This document shows positions 36,729-45,779 of a stretch of DNA of 64,000 bases, one piece after another. A program made the position numbers and the translations under genes. A model generated the notes under the pieces. That model worked only from the letters and a program-made list of their open reading frames with translations. It searched no databases and was not told the origin of the DNA. Position 1 is the stretch's first letter. Each line of letters begins with the position of its first letter. The stretch comes from Breoghania sp963678585 (GTDB lineage: Bacteria > Pseudomonadota > Alphaproteobacteria > Rhizobiales > Stappiaceae). Location: NCBI GenBank assembly GCA_963678585.2, contig CAXXGA010000002.1, positions 2,790,001 through 2,854,000 on the forward strand, read 5' to 3'.

Positions 36729-37120
36729 GGCCCCGAACTCCTTCCGAGGTTCAGGGTCTTCCCCGGATCGGCGGCCATACGAACGAAGAACGGGCCTCGG
36801 GAGCCTTCGACCGCGCTCCTGAGGCTTTGTTTACGAAACTGTGATCTGATAGGCGTCGATCCGCATTCGCACATGCTTGCGAAGGGCGGCAAGATCGGGA
36901 CGCTTTGACTATCTGATCGCAGACCCTGTGCAACGGGGGTCGTGACGCACCGGACGGGGCGACACGGGGCCAAACCGGGTTGCACACACGAAAGAATGCA
37001 CCAAAAGGGCGTGCGCCCTTGCGTCAGGACCAGCTAAGGACTTGGCGGAACGTGCAAGTTCCGGTATTGGGTCTTAGATATGTTCAAGGCCGACTTGAAC
37101 GGCGGATACGGGGCCGGAAC
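36729..37120. other. Intergenic region after eipA
   Basis: Holds the eipA terminator. The rest, about 36840-37120, shows no conserved gene. The reading frame of the next gene is open back to 36980 but the translated sequence there looks non-coding. Confidence 0.55.
36794..36832 (+). terminator. Terminator of eipA
   Basis: GCCTCGGGAGC and GCTCCTGAGGC form an 11-base stem (one mismatch) with a 10-base loop, followed by TTTGTTT. It begins 66 bases past the eipA stop. Confidence 0.8.
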
Positions 37121-38332
37121 GTGATCAACGCAGCGATGTATTTCGCCCTCGGGTTTCTGACCGCGGGCCTTGCGATGCTGGTGCTCGGCCCTGCCCTGTG
37201 GCGCCGTGCGGTTCGGCTTACCCGTCGTTCTTTCGAAGCCACCTCTCCCATGACCCTTTCCGAGGCCCGTGCCGCGCGCGATCAGCTGCGCGCCGAGTAC
37301 GCGGTCAAGACCCGGCGTCTGGAACTTGGCGCGGACGGCCTGAAGGAGCGCATGATCCGTCAGGAACTGGAAGTGACGGAATCGCGCGAGGCGCTGAAGG
37401 CCGCCCTTCTGGAGCGCGACGGCAAGGCCCGGGCGGTGCGCGAGCTTGAAGAGCGCGAAGAGGGCCTGCGCGCCGAAATGCTGACCAAGCAGGAAGACAT
37501 CGCGCGCCTTTCCGCACGGCTTCGCGAGACGGAACGCAATCTCGACCAGCGCAGCAGGCAGATCGCGGAGATGACGCGCGCCGAAGCGGAGCGGATGGAA
37601 GAGGTCCCGGTCGTCTCGGGCAATTTCAGCGTGACCATCGCCGAGCTGGAAGAAGAGATTGCAGGCCACAAGGCCCGCCACACCGCCGACGCCGCCAAGA
37701 TGCTGCGTCTGGAAAGCGAGTTGGACGCACTGCGCCGCGACCTTGAAGACAAGACCCGCGAGAAGGCGCAGCAGCCGCTCAAGCCCCGCACCTCCGCCGA
37801 CGCCGCCTTGAAGAAGATGGAGGCGATGATCCTCGATCTGGAAGGGCAGAAGGTGGAATCGCAGGCCGAGATCACCCGCCTGTCGCTGCAGCTTGAAGCG
37901 CTTCAGGGAGCGGCGGGCGACAATGTGGAAGGCGTTCTGGCCTCGCTCGAGGCGGAAAACAACGCCCTTGCCGAAGAACTGAACCGGCTTTCCTCCGAGC
38001 ACGACCACCTGCGGACGCGCTTCGAAAAGGTGAGCGTGAGCGAGGACGAGGAAACCCGCCTCCTGCGCAACCACATCACCTCTCTGGCGGCCGAGATCGT
38101 CGCCCTGACCGCGGCGATAGAAGGCGAAGGCTCGCCCACCGACGCCATTCTCAATGGCGAGACCCCTCAGAGCTTCGCCGCGAATGGCGAGGACCCGAGC
38201 CTTGCGGACCGGATCCGCACCCTGCGCAAGCGGATGCGGGAGGAAAAGGCGCCCGCCAAGGCTTCTGCAAAAACTTCCGCGAAAGCCCCCGCCAAGGCGC
38301 GCGCCGCCAAGCAGCGCGCCGCCGCATCCTGA
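37121..38332 (+). CDS. Membrane-anchored long coiled-coil protein
   Basis: 403 residues from a GTG at 37121 (ATG at 37136 is the alternative). One N-terminal span ('YFALGFLTAGLAMLVLGPAL') and 'RRAVRLTRRSFEATSPMTLSE' are followed by ~280 residues of charged coiled coil, with heptad-like 'SARLRETERNLDQRSRQIAE' and 'LEAENNALAEELNRLSSEHD'. The C-terminus is a Lys/Ala tail ('KAPAKASAKTSAKAPAKARA'). Related proteins are common in Hyphomicrobiales but I know no assigned function. The layout suggests a cytoplasmic coiled coil tethered to the inner membrane. Confidence 0.8.
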   Translation: MINAAMYFALGFLTAGLAMLVLGPALWRRAVRLTRRSFEATSPMTLSEARAARDQLRAEYAVKTRRLELGADGLKERMIRQELEVTESREALKAALLERDGKARAVRELEEREEGLRAEMLTKQEDIARLSARLRETERNLDQRSRQIAEMTRAEAERMEEVPVVSGNFSVTIAELEEEIAGHKARHTADAAKMLRLESELDALRRDLEDKTREKAQQPLKPRTSADAALKKMEAMILDLEGQKVESQAEITRLSLQLEALQGAAGDNVEGVLASLEAENNALAEELNRLSSEHDHLRTRFEKVSVSEDEETRLLRNHITSLAAEIVALTAAIEGEGSPTDAILNGETPQSFAANGEDPSLADRIRTLRKRMREEKAPAKASAKTSAKAPAKARAAKQRAAAS

Positions 38333-38341
38333 AGATCCACC

Positions 38342-39511
38342 CTAGTAGGGCAGGCCGACGTAATTCTCCGCCATGGCGTGCGCGCCTGCGGTTGACGAGG
38401 TGACATAGTCAAGCTCGGCAAGCTGCATGCGCTGGTCGAAGGGGGCGGCATCGGGGAAGGTGTGCATCATCCCCGTCATCCACCACGAGAAGCGCTCCGC
38501 CTTCCAGATCCGCCTCAGCGCATTTTCCGAATAGGCATCGACCAGCCCGCTGTCGCGCTCGCCGTAAAACGCGATCAGTGCCTGCGACAGGTAGTGGACA
38601 TCGGAGGCGGCGAGGTTCAGCCCCTTGGCGCCCGTGGGCGGCACGATATGGGCCGCATCGCCCACCAGGAACATCCGCCCGAACTTCATCGGCTCGGCCA
38701 CGAAGCTGCGCAGCGGCGCAATCGACTTCTCGATGGACGGTCCCGTCACCAGCGTGTCGGCGGCTTCCTCGTCGACGCGCAGACGCAACTCGTCCCAGAA
38801 GCGGTCATCGGACCACGCGTCCACCTTGTCGGTGAGCGGCACCTGAACGTAATAGCGCGACAGCACGTCGGAGCGCATGGAGCACAGCGCGAAGCCGCGC
38901 TCGTGGCGGGCGTAGATCAGTTCATCGGAAACCGGCGGGGTCTCCGACAAGATGCCCAGCCAGCCGAAGGGATAGACGCGCTCGAAGGTCTTCAGCACGC
39001 CTTGCGGGGCGCTGGCGCGCGAAACCCCGTGATAGCCGTCGCAGCCTGCGATGTAGTCGCAGTCGAGGCGGTGCTCCACACCGTCCTTGCGATAGGTGAC
39101 CCACGGCTTGTCGGTGTCGAAGTCATACAGCTCGACGTCTTCCGCCTCGTAGATCAGCTTGGCGTCCGCGGCCTGACGCGCCTCCACCAGATCCTTGGTG
39201 ACCTCCGTCTGGCCGTAGACCATGACGCTCTTGCCCGTCAGGGCCTTGAAGTCGATGCGGTGGCGCTTGTTTTCGAAGCTGAGTTCGGTGCCGTCGTGAA
39301 CGTGGCCTTCGGCGTGCATGCGGCTGCCGACGCCTGCCGTGTCCAGCATGTCGACAAGCCCCTGCTCCAGCACGCCCGCACGGATGCGGCCGAGCACGTA
39401 ATCGAGCGACTTGCGTTCGAGGACGACGCTGTCGATCCCGGCGTTATGCAGGATCTGCGACAAAAGCAGGCCGGACGGGCCCGCGCCGATGATGGCGACT
39501 TGGGTACGCAT
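38342..39511 (-). CDS. pobA: 4-hydroxybenzoate 3-monooxygenase PobA
   Basis: 389 residues, the family's usual length. FAD-binding 'VAIIGAGPSGLLLSQIL', the flavin-substrate motif 'YIAGCDGYHGVSRAS', and the second FAD motif 'MFLVGDAAHIVPPTGAKGLN'. It hydroxylates 4-hydroxybenzoate to protocatechuate with NADPH and O2. No pobR or pca genes are beside it; the hpaR-like regulator is 37 kb away. It converges with the coiled-coil gene with 9 bases between. Confidence 0.96.
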   Translation of the reverse strand: MRTQVAIIGAGPSGLLLSQILHNAGIDSVVLERKSLDYVLGRIRAGVLEQGLVDMLDTAGVGSRMHAEGHVHDGTELSFENKRHRIDFKALTGKSVMVYGQTEVTKDLVEARQAADAKLIYEAEDVELYDFDTDKPWVTYRKDGVEHRLDCDYIAGCDGYHGVSRASAPQGVLKTFERVYPFGWLGILSETPPVSDELIYARHERGFALCSMRSDVLSRYYVQVPLTDKVDAWSDDRFWDELRLRVDEEAADTLVTGPSIEKSIAPLRSFVAEPMKFGRMFLVGDAAHIVPPTGAKGLNLAASDVHYLSQALIAFYGERDSGLVDAYSENALRRIWKAERFSWWMTGMMHTFPDAAPFDQRMQLAELDYVTSSTAGAHAMAENYVGLPY

Positions 39512-39960
39512 GAGTTGTCTCCTCCCGCGGGCGCGTCATGTGCCGACGACAGGATTTCCCGTCATGGCAGACAGCAACCCGTAACTCCTTAAGTAAACCG
39601 TTGCGCCCCTCGCGCAAACAGCTTCAAACCGTCGCGCTCCTCGCACAAGACGGTTCGGGTTGGCGCAAACCTAGGCAAGTCGCATCGGAAGGACGATGAA
39701 GGATAGCCGGAAAGGCTTGAACATTTTCCGGTACGGAAGGCGACGGGAACCAGCAAGAAGTGTGCTAGACACCGGATCGTCCGAATAATCACGCGACGAT
39801 ATCAGCGAAGCTCTGAATTCCCGGCTTTAACGGTTGAACCGCTGAGAAAATGGAACAACGCTCTTGTACGATGCGAGAAGAAAGCAAACCGAAACAAGAA
39901 GCACCGTCTGGTCCGCCCGAAAGGGTTAGGAGACGGCCTTCATAATACAGAAAGACTGAC
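39512..39960. other. Intergenic region, AT-richer, upstream of pobA and the small HTH gene
   Basis: No gene with family resemblance. It should contain the pobA promoter. Base composition from ~39660 onward is less GC-rich than the surrounding genes. Confidence 0.5.
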
Positions 39961-40164
39961 ATGACAGCAGATGACTTCAATCATTGGCTGAAACGCATGG
40001 GACTAAAATCAGACACCGCCGCAGCAAAAATACTCGGCGTTGGATCCCGTAACACAATTGCCAGATACCGTGCGGAAGGGGCCCCACTTCATATCGCACT
40101 TGCCTGCGCGGCGCTGGCAAACAACATCCCGCCCTATGCGGCGCTTCATAAAAATATGCTGTAA
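39961..40164 (+). CDS. Small helix-turn-helix protein (Cro/XRE-like), 67 residues
   Basis: A single short HTH: 'SDTAAAKILGVGSRNTIARY' reads as helix-turn-helix, followed by 'APLHIALACAALANNIPPY'. It resembles small phage- or element-borne DNA-binding proteins. It sits in an AT-richer stretch between pobA and tRNA-Glu, with only a weak ribosome site. It could be a remnant of an integrated element. I am fairly but not fully sure it is expressed. Confidence 0.55.
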   Translation: MTADDFNHWLKRMGLKSDTAAAKILGVGSRNTIARYRAEGAPLHIALACAALANNIPPYAALHKNML

Positions 40165-40332
40165 TCCGATGCGCGACGAGCGCCCCTTGCACTGAACCGC
40201 GAGCGGATCACAATTCATGTGGCTGCGAAGCTCATACGCGAACGAAACGAGACGTAAACGCCCGTACCACCAAGCTCAAGTGCCCTACACCTTTAGCCAA
40301 GCGATTGATTATACACAAATTTTTATTGAGAA

Positions 40333-40408
40333 TGGTACTCCCAAGGGGACTCGAACCCCTGTTTCTGCCGTGAGAGGGCAGCGTCCTAGACCGCTAGACG
40401 ATGGGAGC
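40333..40408 (-). tRNA. tRNA-Glu (anticodon CTC)
   Basis: 76 bases including an encoded CCA. The acceptor GCTCCCA pairs with TGGGAGT, the anticodon stem CTGCC/GGCAG encloses loop CTCTCAC (anticodon CTC), and the T arm is CAGGG GTTCGAG TCCCCT. It reads Glu GAG codons. Confidence 0.95.
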
Positions 40409-40543
40409 AGCGGTGACGCGCAGTGCTTGCGCGTTGGATGGCGGATATAGCCTGTGCGATGGAGCTTGGCAAGAGCCCGAAGGAGGTTCAAGCGGTTTCT
40501 TTGTCGCTATCCCCAGATGCGGCACGCTTGCCGATATCGCCCC

Positions 40544-40903
40544 TTATCGCGCCACCAGATCCGTGCGCCCGACGAGACGGCCCGTCTTGGCGTCGAACTG
40601 GAGAAGCGCGCGGCCCTTCTCTTCTTCCACAAGCACGAAGAGATGATTGCCGTCGATCTGCGTCTGCAGCACGCTCGCCCCCTCGCCGATGGCGATGGTG
40701 GCGGCCATTTCCGGCCCCGCGATCGCTTCCGGCTTGGCATCCTTCGACGACATCTTGTAAACGAGCGCGGAGAACACCGCGACAAGACCCGCGACCATGA
40801 TCAGGAAAGAGAACAGCAGAAGCCGTTTCAGCTTCGCCTGAACTTTCTCCATGGCAGGGTCCAGCGGTTCTTCTTCTTTATTGTCAAAGGCAGGATCGGA
40901 CAT
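40544..40903 (-). CDS. Small single-span membrane protein (DUF6476-like)
   Basis: 119 residues from the ATG at 40903. It has an acidic N-terminus, a basic patch 'KVQAKLKRLLLFS', one span ('FLIMVAGLVAVFSALVYKM'), and a soluble C-terminus ending in 'VLVEEEKGRALLQFDAKTGR', which reads like a small beta-propeller-style strand pair. Genes like it commonly lie divergent to rluA-type genes in Alphaproteobacteria. Its start codon and that of the divergent gene share the same CATG. Confidence 0.75.
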   Translation of the reverse strand: MSDPAFDNKEEEPLDPAMEKVQAKLKRLLLFSFLIMVAGLVAVFSALVYKMSSKDAKPEAIAGPEMAATIAIGEGASVLQTQIDGNHLFVLVEEEKGRALLQFDAKTGRLVGRTDLVAR

Positions 40904-41927
40904 GGCGGACGGGCCCAGCGAAGATCGGGTTGATGTGGAACTGACGGTGGAGGCCGGGGATGCCGGCGAGCGGCTGGACGCCTGGCTTGCCCGGCGCGCC
41001 GCCACTTTCTCTCGCAACCGCTACAAGGACCTGATCAAACAGGGCCAGGTGCGGGTCAGCGGGCGGACCATAATCGAGCCCAAGTACCGGGTCAACGAAG
41101 GAGAAACCGTCTCCTTGAGCGAGCCGGAGCCGGAAGACGCGACGCCCCAGCCGGAAGATATTCCGCTCAACGTGGTCTATGAGGACGACGACCTGATCGT
41201 CATCGACAAGCCCGCGGGGCTGGTCGTCCATCCGGCCGCCGGAAACTGGACCGGCACACTGGTCAACGCGCTTCTCCACCATTGCGGCGACAGCCTGTCG
41301 GGCATCGGCGGGGTGCGCCGCCCCGGCATCGTCCACCGCATCGACAAGGACACCTCCGGGCTTCTGGTCGTCGCCAAGTCCGATGCGGCGCATCAGGGGC
41401 TTTCCGCCCAGTTCGCCGATCACGGACGCACCACCGCGCTTGAACGCGCCTACAGCGCGCTTGTCTGGGGCGCGCCTCCGGGCCTGCGCGGCACGGTCGA
41501 TGCGCCGCTGGCGCGTTCCATCAACAACCGGCTGAAGATCGCGGTGGTGAAGCCGGAAAGCCGCGGCGCGCGCCATGCGGTCACCCACTGGCAGCTGCAG
41601 CACCGCTACGGCTCGCAGGACGGCGACGCCATGGCCTCGCTGATCGAATGTCGGCTGGAAACGGGCCGCACCCACCAGATCCGCGTTCACATGGCCCATA
41701 TCGGCCATCCGCTGGTGGGCGATGTGGACTATGGCGCGCATTTCCGAACCAAGGTGAACCGTCTGCCGGAAGAAGCGCGCGCGGTGGTGGACGGGTTCCG
41801 GCGGCAGGCGCTTCATGCGGGGCTTCTGGCCTTCGAGCACCCCGTTAACGGCGAAGTGATGCGGTTTGAGAGCCCGATTCCCGCCGACTTTGCGGAACTT
41901 GTTGAGGTTTTTGAGCTTCTCGATTGA
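40902..41927 (+). CDS. RluA-family 23S rRNA pseudouridine synthase (RluD-like)
   Basis: 341 residues from the ATG at 40902 (AGGA 8 bases upstream); an ATG at 40851 would add 17. N-terminal S4 RNA-binding domain ('GERLDAWLARRAATFSRNRY', 'LIKQGQVRVSGR'). The catalytic domain has the Asp in 'VHRIDKDTSGLLVVAK' and the C-terminal 'CRLETGRTHQIRVHMAHIGH'. It isomerises uridines in 23S rRNA, and members of this type modify helix 69. RluC versus RluD cannot be settled by eye. Confidence 0.93.
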   Translation: MADGPSEDRVDVELTVEAGDAGERLDAWLARRAATFSRNRYKDLIKQGQVRVSGRTIIEPKYRVNEGETVSLSEPEPEDATPQPEDIPLNVVYEDDDLIVIDKPAGLVVHPAAGNWTGTLVNALLHHCGDSLSGIGGVRRPGIVHRIDKDTSGLLVVAKSDAAHQGLSAQFADHGRTTALERAYSALVWGAPPGLRGTVDAPLARSINNRLKIAVVKPESRGARHAVTHWQLQHRYGSQDGDAMASLIECRLETGRTHQIRVHMAHIGHPLVGDVDYGAHFRTKVNRLPEEARAVVDGFRRQALHAGLLAFEHPVNGEVMRFESPIPADFAELVEVFELLD

Positions 41928-42055
41928 GAGAGGCCCTGTTTTTGACGCATTAACGCTTATATTGCATCAGGCGGGCGTGCCTCTTCGGGCGTCCGAACCA
42001 TTGGTTTCGCCCAATTCGGGGGAACCGGACAAAATGATTGAGGAGGGTGCATTCC

Positions 42056-42964
42056 ATGGCCCAGACAGCTTTGCCGGCGATTTCCGCCGGTGAGAACGGT
42101 TTATCCCGGTATCTGACCGAGATCCGCCGGTTCCCCATGCTGGAACCGCAGCAGGAATACATGCTGGCCAAGCGCTACCAGCAGCATGAAGACCCCGAAG
42201 CCGCCCACAAGCTCGTGACGTCCCACCTGCGTCTTGTCGCCAAGATCGCCATGGGTTACCGCGGCTATGGCCTGCCCATCGGGGAAGTGATTTCAGAAGG
42301 CAATGTCGGCCTGATGCAGGCCGTGAAGCGGTTCGAGCCGGACAAGGGCTTCCGCCTCGCCACCTATGCCATGTGGTGGATCAAGGCCTCCATCCAGGAA
42401 TACATCCTGCGCTCGTGGTCGCTCGTGAAGATGGGCACGACCGCGAACCAGAAGCGGCTGTTCTTCAACCTGCGCAAGGTGAAGGGCCAGATTCAGGCGC
42501 TCGACGAGGGCGATCTGAAGCCGGAAGACGTTTCCACCATCGCCACCCGTCTGGGTGTGTCGGAGGAGGAAGTGGTCTCCATGAACCGCCGCCTTTCCGG
42601 CGACACCTCGCTGAACGCCCAGATCCGCAACGACGGCGACGGCGGCGGCGAGTGGCAGGACTGGCTGGTGGACGACAGCGACAGTCAGGAAACGATTCTG
42701 GCCGAACAGGAAGAGTTCGACCACCGCCGCTCCATGCTGCACCGGGCGCTCGATGTCCTGAACGACCGCGAACGCCGCATCTTCGAGGCGCGCCGCCTGT
42801 CGGAAGACCCGATCACGCTGGAGGATCTCTCCACCGAGTTCGGCGTCTCGCGCGAGCGCGTGCGCCAGATCGAGGTCCGCGCCTTTGAAAAGGTGCAGGA
42901 AGCGGTGAAGCAGGCGGCAGCAGACGACGCCGCCTCTCTCGTGACGAGCGAAGCCTCGGCCTGA
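42056..42964 (+). CDS. rpoH: RNA polymerase heat-shock sigma factor RpoH (sigma-32)
   Basis: 302 residues; ATG at 42056 with AGGAGG 9 bases upstream. Region 2 'GYGLPIGEVISEGNVGLMQA' and 'RFEPDKGFRLATYAMWWIKA', the RpoH box 'QKRLFFNLRKVKG', and region 4 'LEDLSTEFGVSRERVRQIE'. It directs transcription of chaperone and protease genes. Alphaproteobacteria often carry two rpoH genes; only one is in this window. Confidence 0.96.
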   Translation: MAQTALPAISAGENGLSRYLTEIRRFPMLEPQQEYMLAKRYQQHEDPEAAHKLVTSHLRLVAKIAMGYRGYGLPIGEVISEGNVGLMQAVKRFEPDKGFRLATYAMWWIKASIQEYILRSWSLVKMGTTANQKRLFFNLRKVKGQIQALDEGDLKPEDVSTIATRLGVSEEEVVSMNRRLSGDTSLNAQIRNDGDGGGEWQDWLVDDSDSQETILAEQEEFDHRRSMLHRALDVLNDRERRIFEARRLSEDPITLEDLSTEFGVSRERVRQIEVRAFEKVQEAVKQAAADDAASLVTSEASA

Positions 42965-43015
42965 CCGGCCGGGGTTCTCCCCGCACTTCAAGCTCGCGAA
43001 AGATCCGGCCGCAAA

Positions 43016-43549
43016 TCAGGCGCCGGCCAGGTGCACCGTAAAGGGGTTCGCCATGCCGCCGAGCGGGCGCATGTCCGCATCCACGATGGCATGGTAATTG
43101 GCTGCATTCGCCGTGCCGAAGAGACTGGCGTCGACCGGATATATCATCCGCCGGATACCATCCAGCAGCGCATGCTGGTCGAAGACGAGGATCGCATCCG
43201 GCTGCCCGTTCTCGGCACACAGGTAGTCTATCAACACTGCAGCATGGCTCGTCATGTTGCCCGGCGCGCCGACCCCCACGCCGCCGTCATAGAGATGGCT
43301 GTCGCGGCCCTCGCGGTCGAGAAAGGTCGCGATCGGTGTGCCCGTGGGCATGCGCCGCGCGAGGATGCTCTCCCCGCGTCGCCAGTCGCGCACACTCCTG
43401 AAATCCTCAACCGCCACCTTCGCAAGCGCCACGCACTGGCGGTTCGCCATCATCCCTTCAAGCGCCAGGAGGCGGGCCTTCAGCTCCCGCTCGTGCGGCA
43501 GGACGGGCGTTGTCCGCAGACGCGGATCGAGCGGTCCGACATGCCCCAT
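43016..43549 (-). CDS. BPSL0067-like / NlpC-P60-fold putative cysteine hydrolase
   Basis: 177 residues. The ATG at 43549 overlaps the upstream glycosyltransferase stop (TGATG). 'NRQCVALAKVAVEDFRSVRD' places a Cys at the start of a helix and 'NMTSHAAVLIDYL' gives a His, with 'GTPIATFLDREGRDSHL' between. This matches the BPSL0067 family, an NlpC/P60-like fold. No signal peptide is seen. Peptidoglycan peptide cleavage is the usual role of the fold, but no substrate is shown. Last of a three-gene overlapping unit. Confidence 0.72.
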   Translation of the reverse strand: MGHVGPLDPRLRTTPVLPHERELKARLLALEGMMANRQCVALAKVAVEDFRSVRDWRRGESILARRMPTGTPIATFLDREGRDSHLYDGGVGVGAPGNMTSHAAVLIDYLCAENGQPDAILVFDQHALLDGIRRMIYPVDASLFGTANAANYHAIVDADMRPLGGMANPFTVHLAGA

Positions 43550-45051
43550 CAGGCCCCTCCCCGGATCAGCCGGGCGACGAGGCCCAGCGGGGCCCGCAGG
43601 GCATCGCCCACATGGAAGCCGCCGCGTCGCCGCACCTTGCCTGCCGCCGCCTCGCGCAGCAGGTGCTCCAGCGGAGAAATGCCCTGCCCATGGAGATGGG
43701 GATGGGCTTTCAGGTAGTCCGTACTCTTGAAGAAGGGCGAGGGATCGCGCCCCTCGAAGGCGCCGTGGCGGAGGTAATGCTGCAGCGGATCGGCGCCTGC
43801 TTCGGCAACATCGGGGTTGTTGCGCAGGTACCAGTGCTTGTCGAAAAGCCCGCTTGCAGCCACCGCCTTGCGCAGCCACCGGGCATGATCCGGTGCGGGC
43901 ATCCCCCCGGTCACGCGGGTATTGTGGGCAGGCACCGCGCGCAATTCACCGACCACCGCCTTCAGCTCTGCCATATGCCGTTCCAGAACCGTGGAATAGA
44001 CCGCCGGGTCCGACCTGTTGCGCGCTGCCTGTTCGGAAACCCAAAGCCCGTCCACATCGACCGCCAGACGGCCAAGCTCCGCCACAAGATCCGCCCGGTC
44101 GTCGCCCGGCAGGGGCCGCTCGGCCATCGCCTGCCGGTAGATCTCCTCAAGGCGCGCGACCGCCGTATCGAGCGAGAACTCCGCCCTGACCCGCGCGCTG
44201 ACCGTCGCCACGTCGTCCGGGTCGATTTTCGCAAGCTCTCCGGCCAGCCATTCGCCGTTGATCCTTGCCGCGCCGGTGAAAAAGCGCGGGCTGAAATTGA
44301 TGGCGGCCCATTCGTCCAGGCTCGCAGCGGTCACCAGCCCGCCCGCCAGATGCGGCACGATGGGGATCGTGGCGCAGCCGCACGCCATCGCCTCCACCGC
44401 GCTGCGCCCGATGCAGAAGGCGATGTCGAAATCCGGCAGGTACAACTCCGGGTGATGCTGGATGTTGCCATAGGCAGGGCCCGCCTTTTCCAGCTCGATC
44501 CCGTTGCGGCGGCAGGCCTGTTCCAGTGCGCCGATATCGTCGGCCGCAAAGGAATTCTGGCCGAACAACACCGCGCGCGTCGGAGGAAGCCGGGACGGCC
44601 CGCGCACCTGCGAAAACCTCTCGGTGTTCACGAAATTGGGGATCACCCGAACCCGCTCGCGCGCCAGCCTTTGGGTGGTGGCCAGATGATTGGCGAGTTT
44701 TTCGGAGACCGTCACATAGGCCCGGATCTGCGGGTGCAGCGGCGGTTGCTCCACCCAGGGCCGCAGCCCGTGGCACATGTAGATGCAGGGCACGTCCGAG
44801 AAATGCGCCAGCGCGACAATCGCCGGCATGCGGTGATGGGCGTGGATCATATCCGGCCGCCACGGCACGTCCGTGATCTCCTCGAAGACCGGAATGCCGT
44901 TGGAAGCCAGAAGCCCGGCCAGTTGACCCGGTCGCGGGCAGTAGATCGCCACATCGTGGCCACGCGCGTGAAAGGCGATGGCAAGCTCCACGGTCACCAT
45001 CTCGGTACCGCCGACGTTCTGGAGCATGCGCTGGGTGATCAGAAGCTTCAT
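43549..45051 (-). CDS. Glycosyltransferase (GT4-like) with C-terminal NPDV repeat module
   Basis: 500 residues. The N-terminal Rossmann part has 'RMLQNVGGTEMVTVELAIAF', the middle has 'VIPNFVNTERF', and 'CIGRSAVEAMACGCATIPIV' is the GT4-type donor-sugar loop. The last ~110 residues hold two 'YLRNNPDVAEAG-DPLQHYLRHG-EGRDPSP' units, a module often found attached to surface-polysaccharide glycosyltransferases. It overlaps its upstream neighbour by 4 bases and its downstream neighbour by one. Likely transfers a sugar to a surface glycan; acceptor unknown. Confidence 0.85.
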   Translation of the reverse strand: MKLLITQRMLQNVGGTEMVTVELAIAFHARGHDVAIYCPRPGQLAGLLASNGIPVFEEITDVPWRPDMIHAHHRMPAIVALAHFSDVPCIYMCHGLRPWVEQPPLHPQIRAYVTVSEKLANHLATTQRLARERVRVIPNFVNTERFSQVRGPSRLPPTRAVLFGQNSFAADDIGALEQACRRNGIELEKAGPAYGNIQHHPELYLPDFDIAFCIGRSAVEAMACGCATIPIVPHLAGGLVTAASLDEWAAINFSPRFFTGAARINGEWLAGELAKIDPDDVATVSARVRAEFSLDTAVARLEEIYRQAMAERPLPGDDRADLVAELGRLAVDVDGLWVSEQAARNRSDPAVYSTVLERHMAELKAVVGELRAVPAHNTRVTGGMPAPDHARWLRKAVAASGLFDKHWYLRNNPDVAEAGADPLQHYLRHGAFEGRDPSPFFKSTDYLKAHPHLHGQGISPLEHLLREAAAGKVRRRGGFHVGDALRAPLGLVARLIRGGA

Positions 45052-45575
45052 GCCGCCGTCGCCTTGCCCGGCAACACGCGCACGCTGAGCGCCTCCGGCG
45101 GGATCGCGCAGAAATCAGCGGCCCCCGTCGCCTGCGTCATGGCTTCCAGCAGGGCAAGCATGTCGTCGTCCGACAGCCTGACACAGCCATAGGTCGGCCT
45201 GAGACCGCCGCTGTCTGAGGGGCGCCCGGAATGGATATAGAGCCCCGTGCGCCCGTTGAGCTTGGATTGCAGCGCCTGCCCCTCTACCGGGTCGAGCGAC
45301 AGCGCCGCATGAGGGCCGTAGTTGGCGCTTGGATAGCGGGTGTCGCCACCGGTCCTGACCACCTCGCACACCGCGTAGCCGCCCTCCGGCGTGTCCCCCC
45401 ACAGGAAAAGCGGATCGCGCGCGCGGTTGCCGTTGGCTGCTGCCTTCGCATTGTCCGCCTTGCCGTAGGCTACGAAGGGCCCGGCAAAGATTCCGCCGTC
45501 CGCCGCAAGCAGAGACAATTCTCCCAACTGGCGTCGGTCACGCGGCAGGACGATCTCGATCACAAGTGGCGGCAT
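45048..45575 (-). CDS. L,D-transpeptidase-like (YkuD) protein
   Basis: 175 residues from the ATG at 45575 (GGGGAAGAG upstream). The YkuD-type catalytic motif is present: 'GLYIHSGRPSDSGGLRPTYG' gives the His, then 'GCVRLSDDDM' gives Cys and Arg. There is no signal peptide or LysM domain, which is unusual because L,D-transpeptidases act in the periplasm. First gene of the overlapping unit with a glycosyltransferase and an NlpC-like protein. Confidence 0.8.
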   Translation of the reverse strand: MPPLVIEIVLPRDRRQLGELSLLAADGGIFAGPFVAYGKADNAKAAANGNRARDPLFLWGDTPEGGYAVCEVVRTGGDTRYPSANYGPHAALSLDPVEGQALQSKLNGRTGLYIHSGRPSDSGGLRPTYGCVRLSDDDMLALLEAMTQATGAADFCAIPPEALSVRVLPGKATAA

Positions 45576-45779
45576 GGGCAGCTCTTCCCCCAAAGAAAGG
45601 ACGGAAAACCATATTTGCAGGCATAGGTACATTCAAGTCATCACAAGAGACAGACCGCCGATACTGACGAACAGCCGTAGAGGCATTGGACAATACGGCC
45701 CATCCCTTCTTTCGATTGGCTGGAAAGGCCGCCTACCCACCCATCACATGATAATCAACACACGCCTTTCCGTTGCGTC

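Noticed and set aside
39512..40332. Integrative element bounded by tRNA-Glu
   Set aside because: No integrase, no second copy of the tRNA 3' end and only one small HTH gene; kept only as a weak possibility.
41942..41970. TTGACG plus a TATATT-like element as the rpoH promoter
   Set aside because: The spacing between the hexamers is about 11 bp, too short for a normal sigma-70 promoter.
43510..45192. 560-codon plus-strand frame opposite the glycosyltransferase
   Set aside because: Shadow of the glycosyltransferase gene; crosses two other minus-strand genes.
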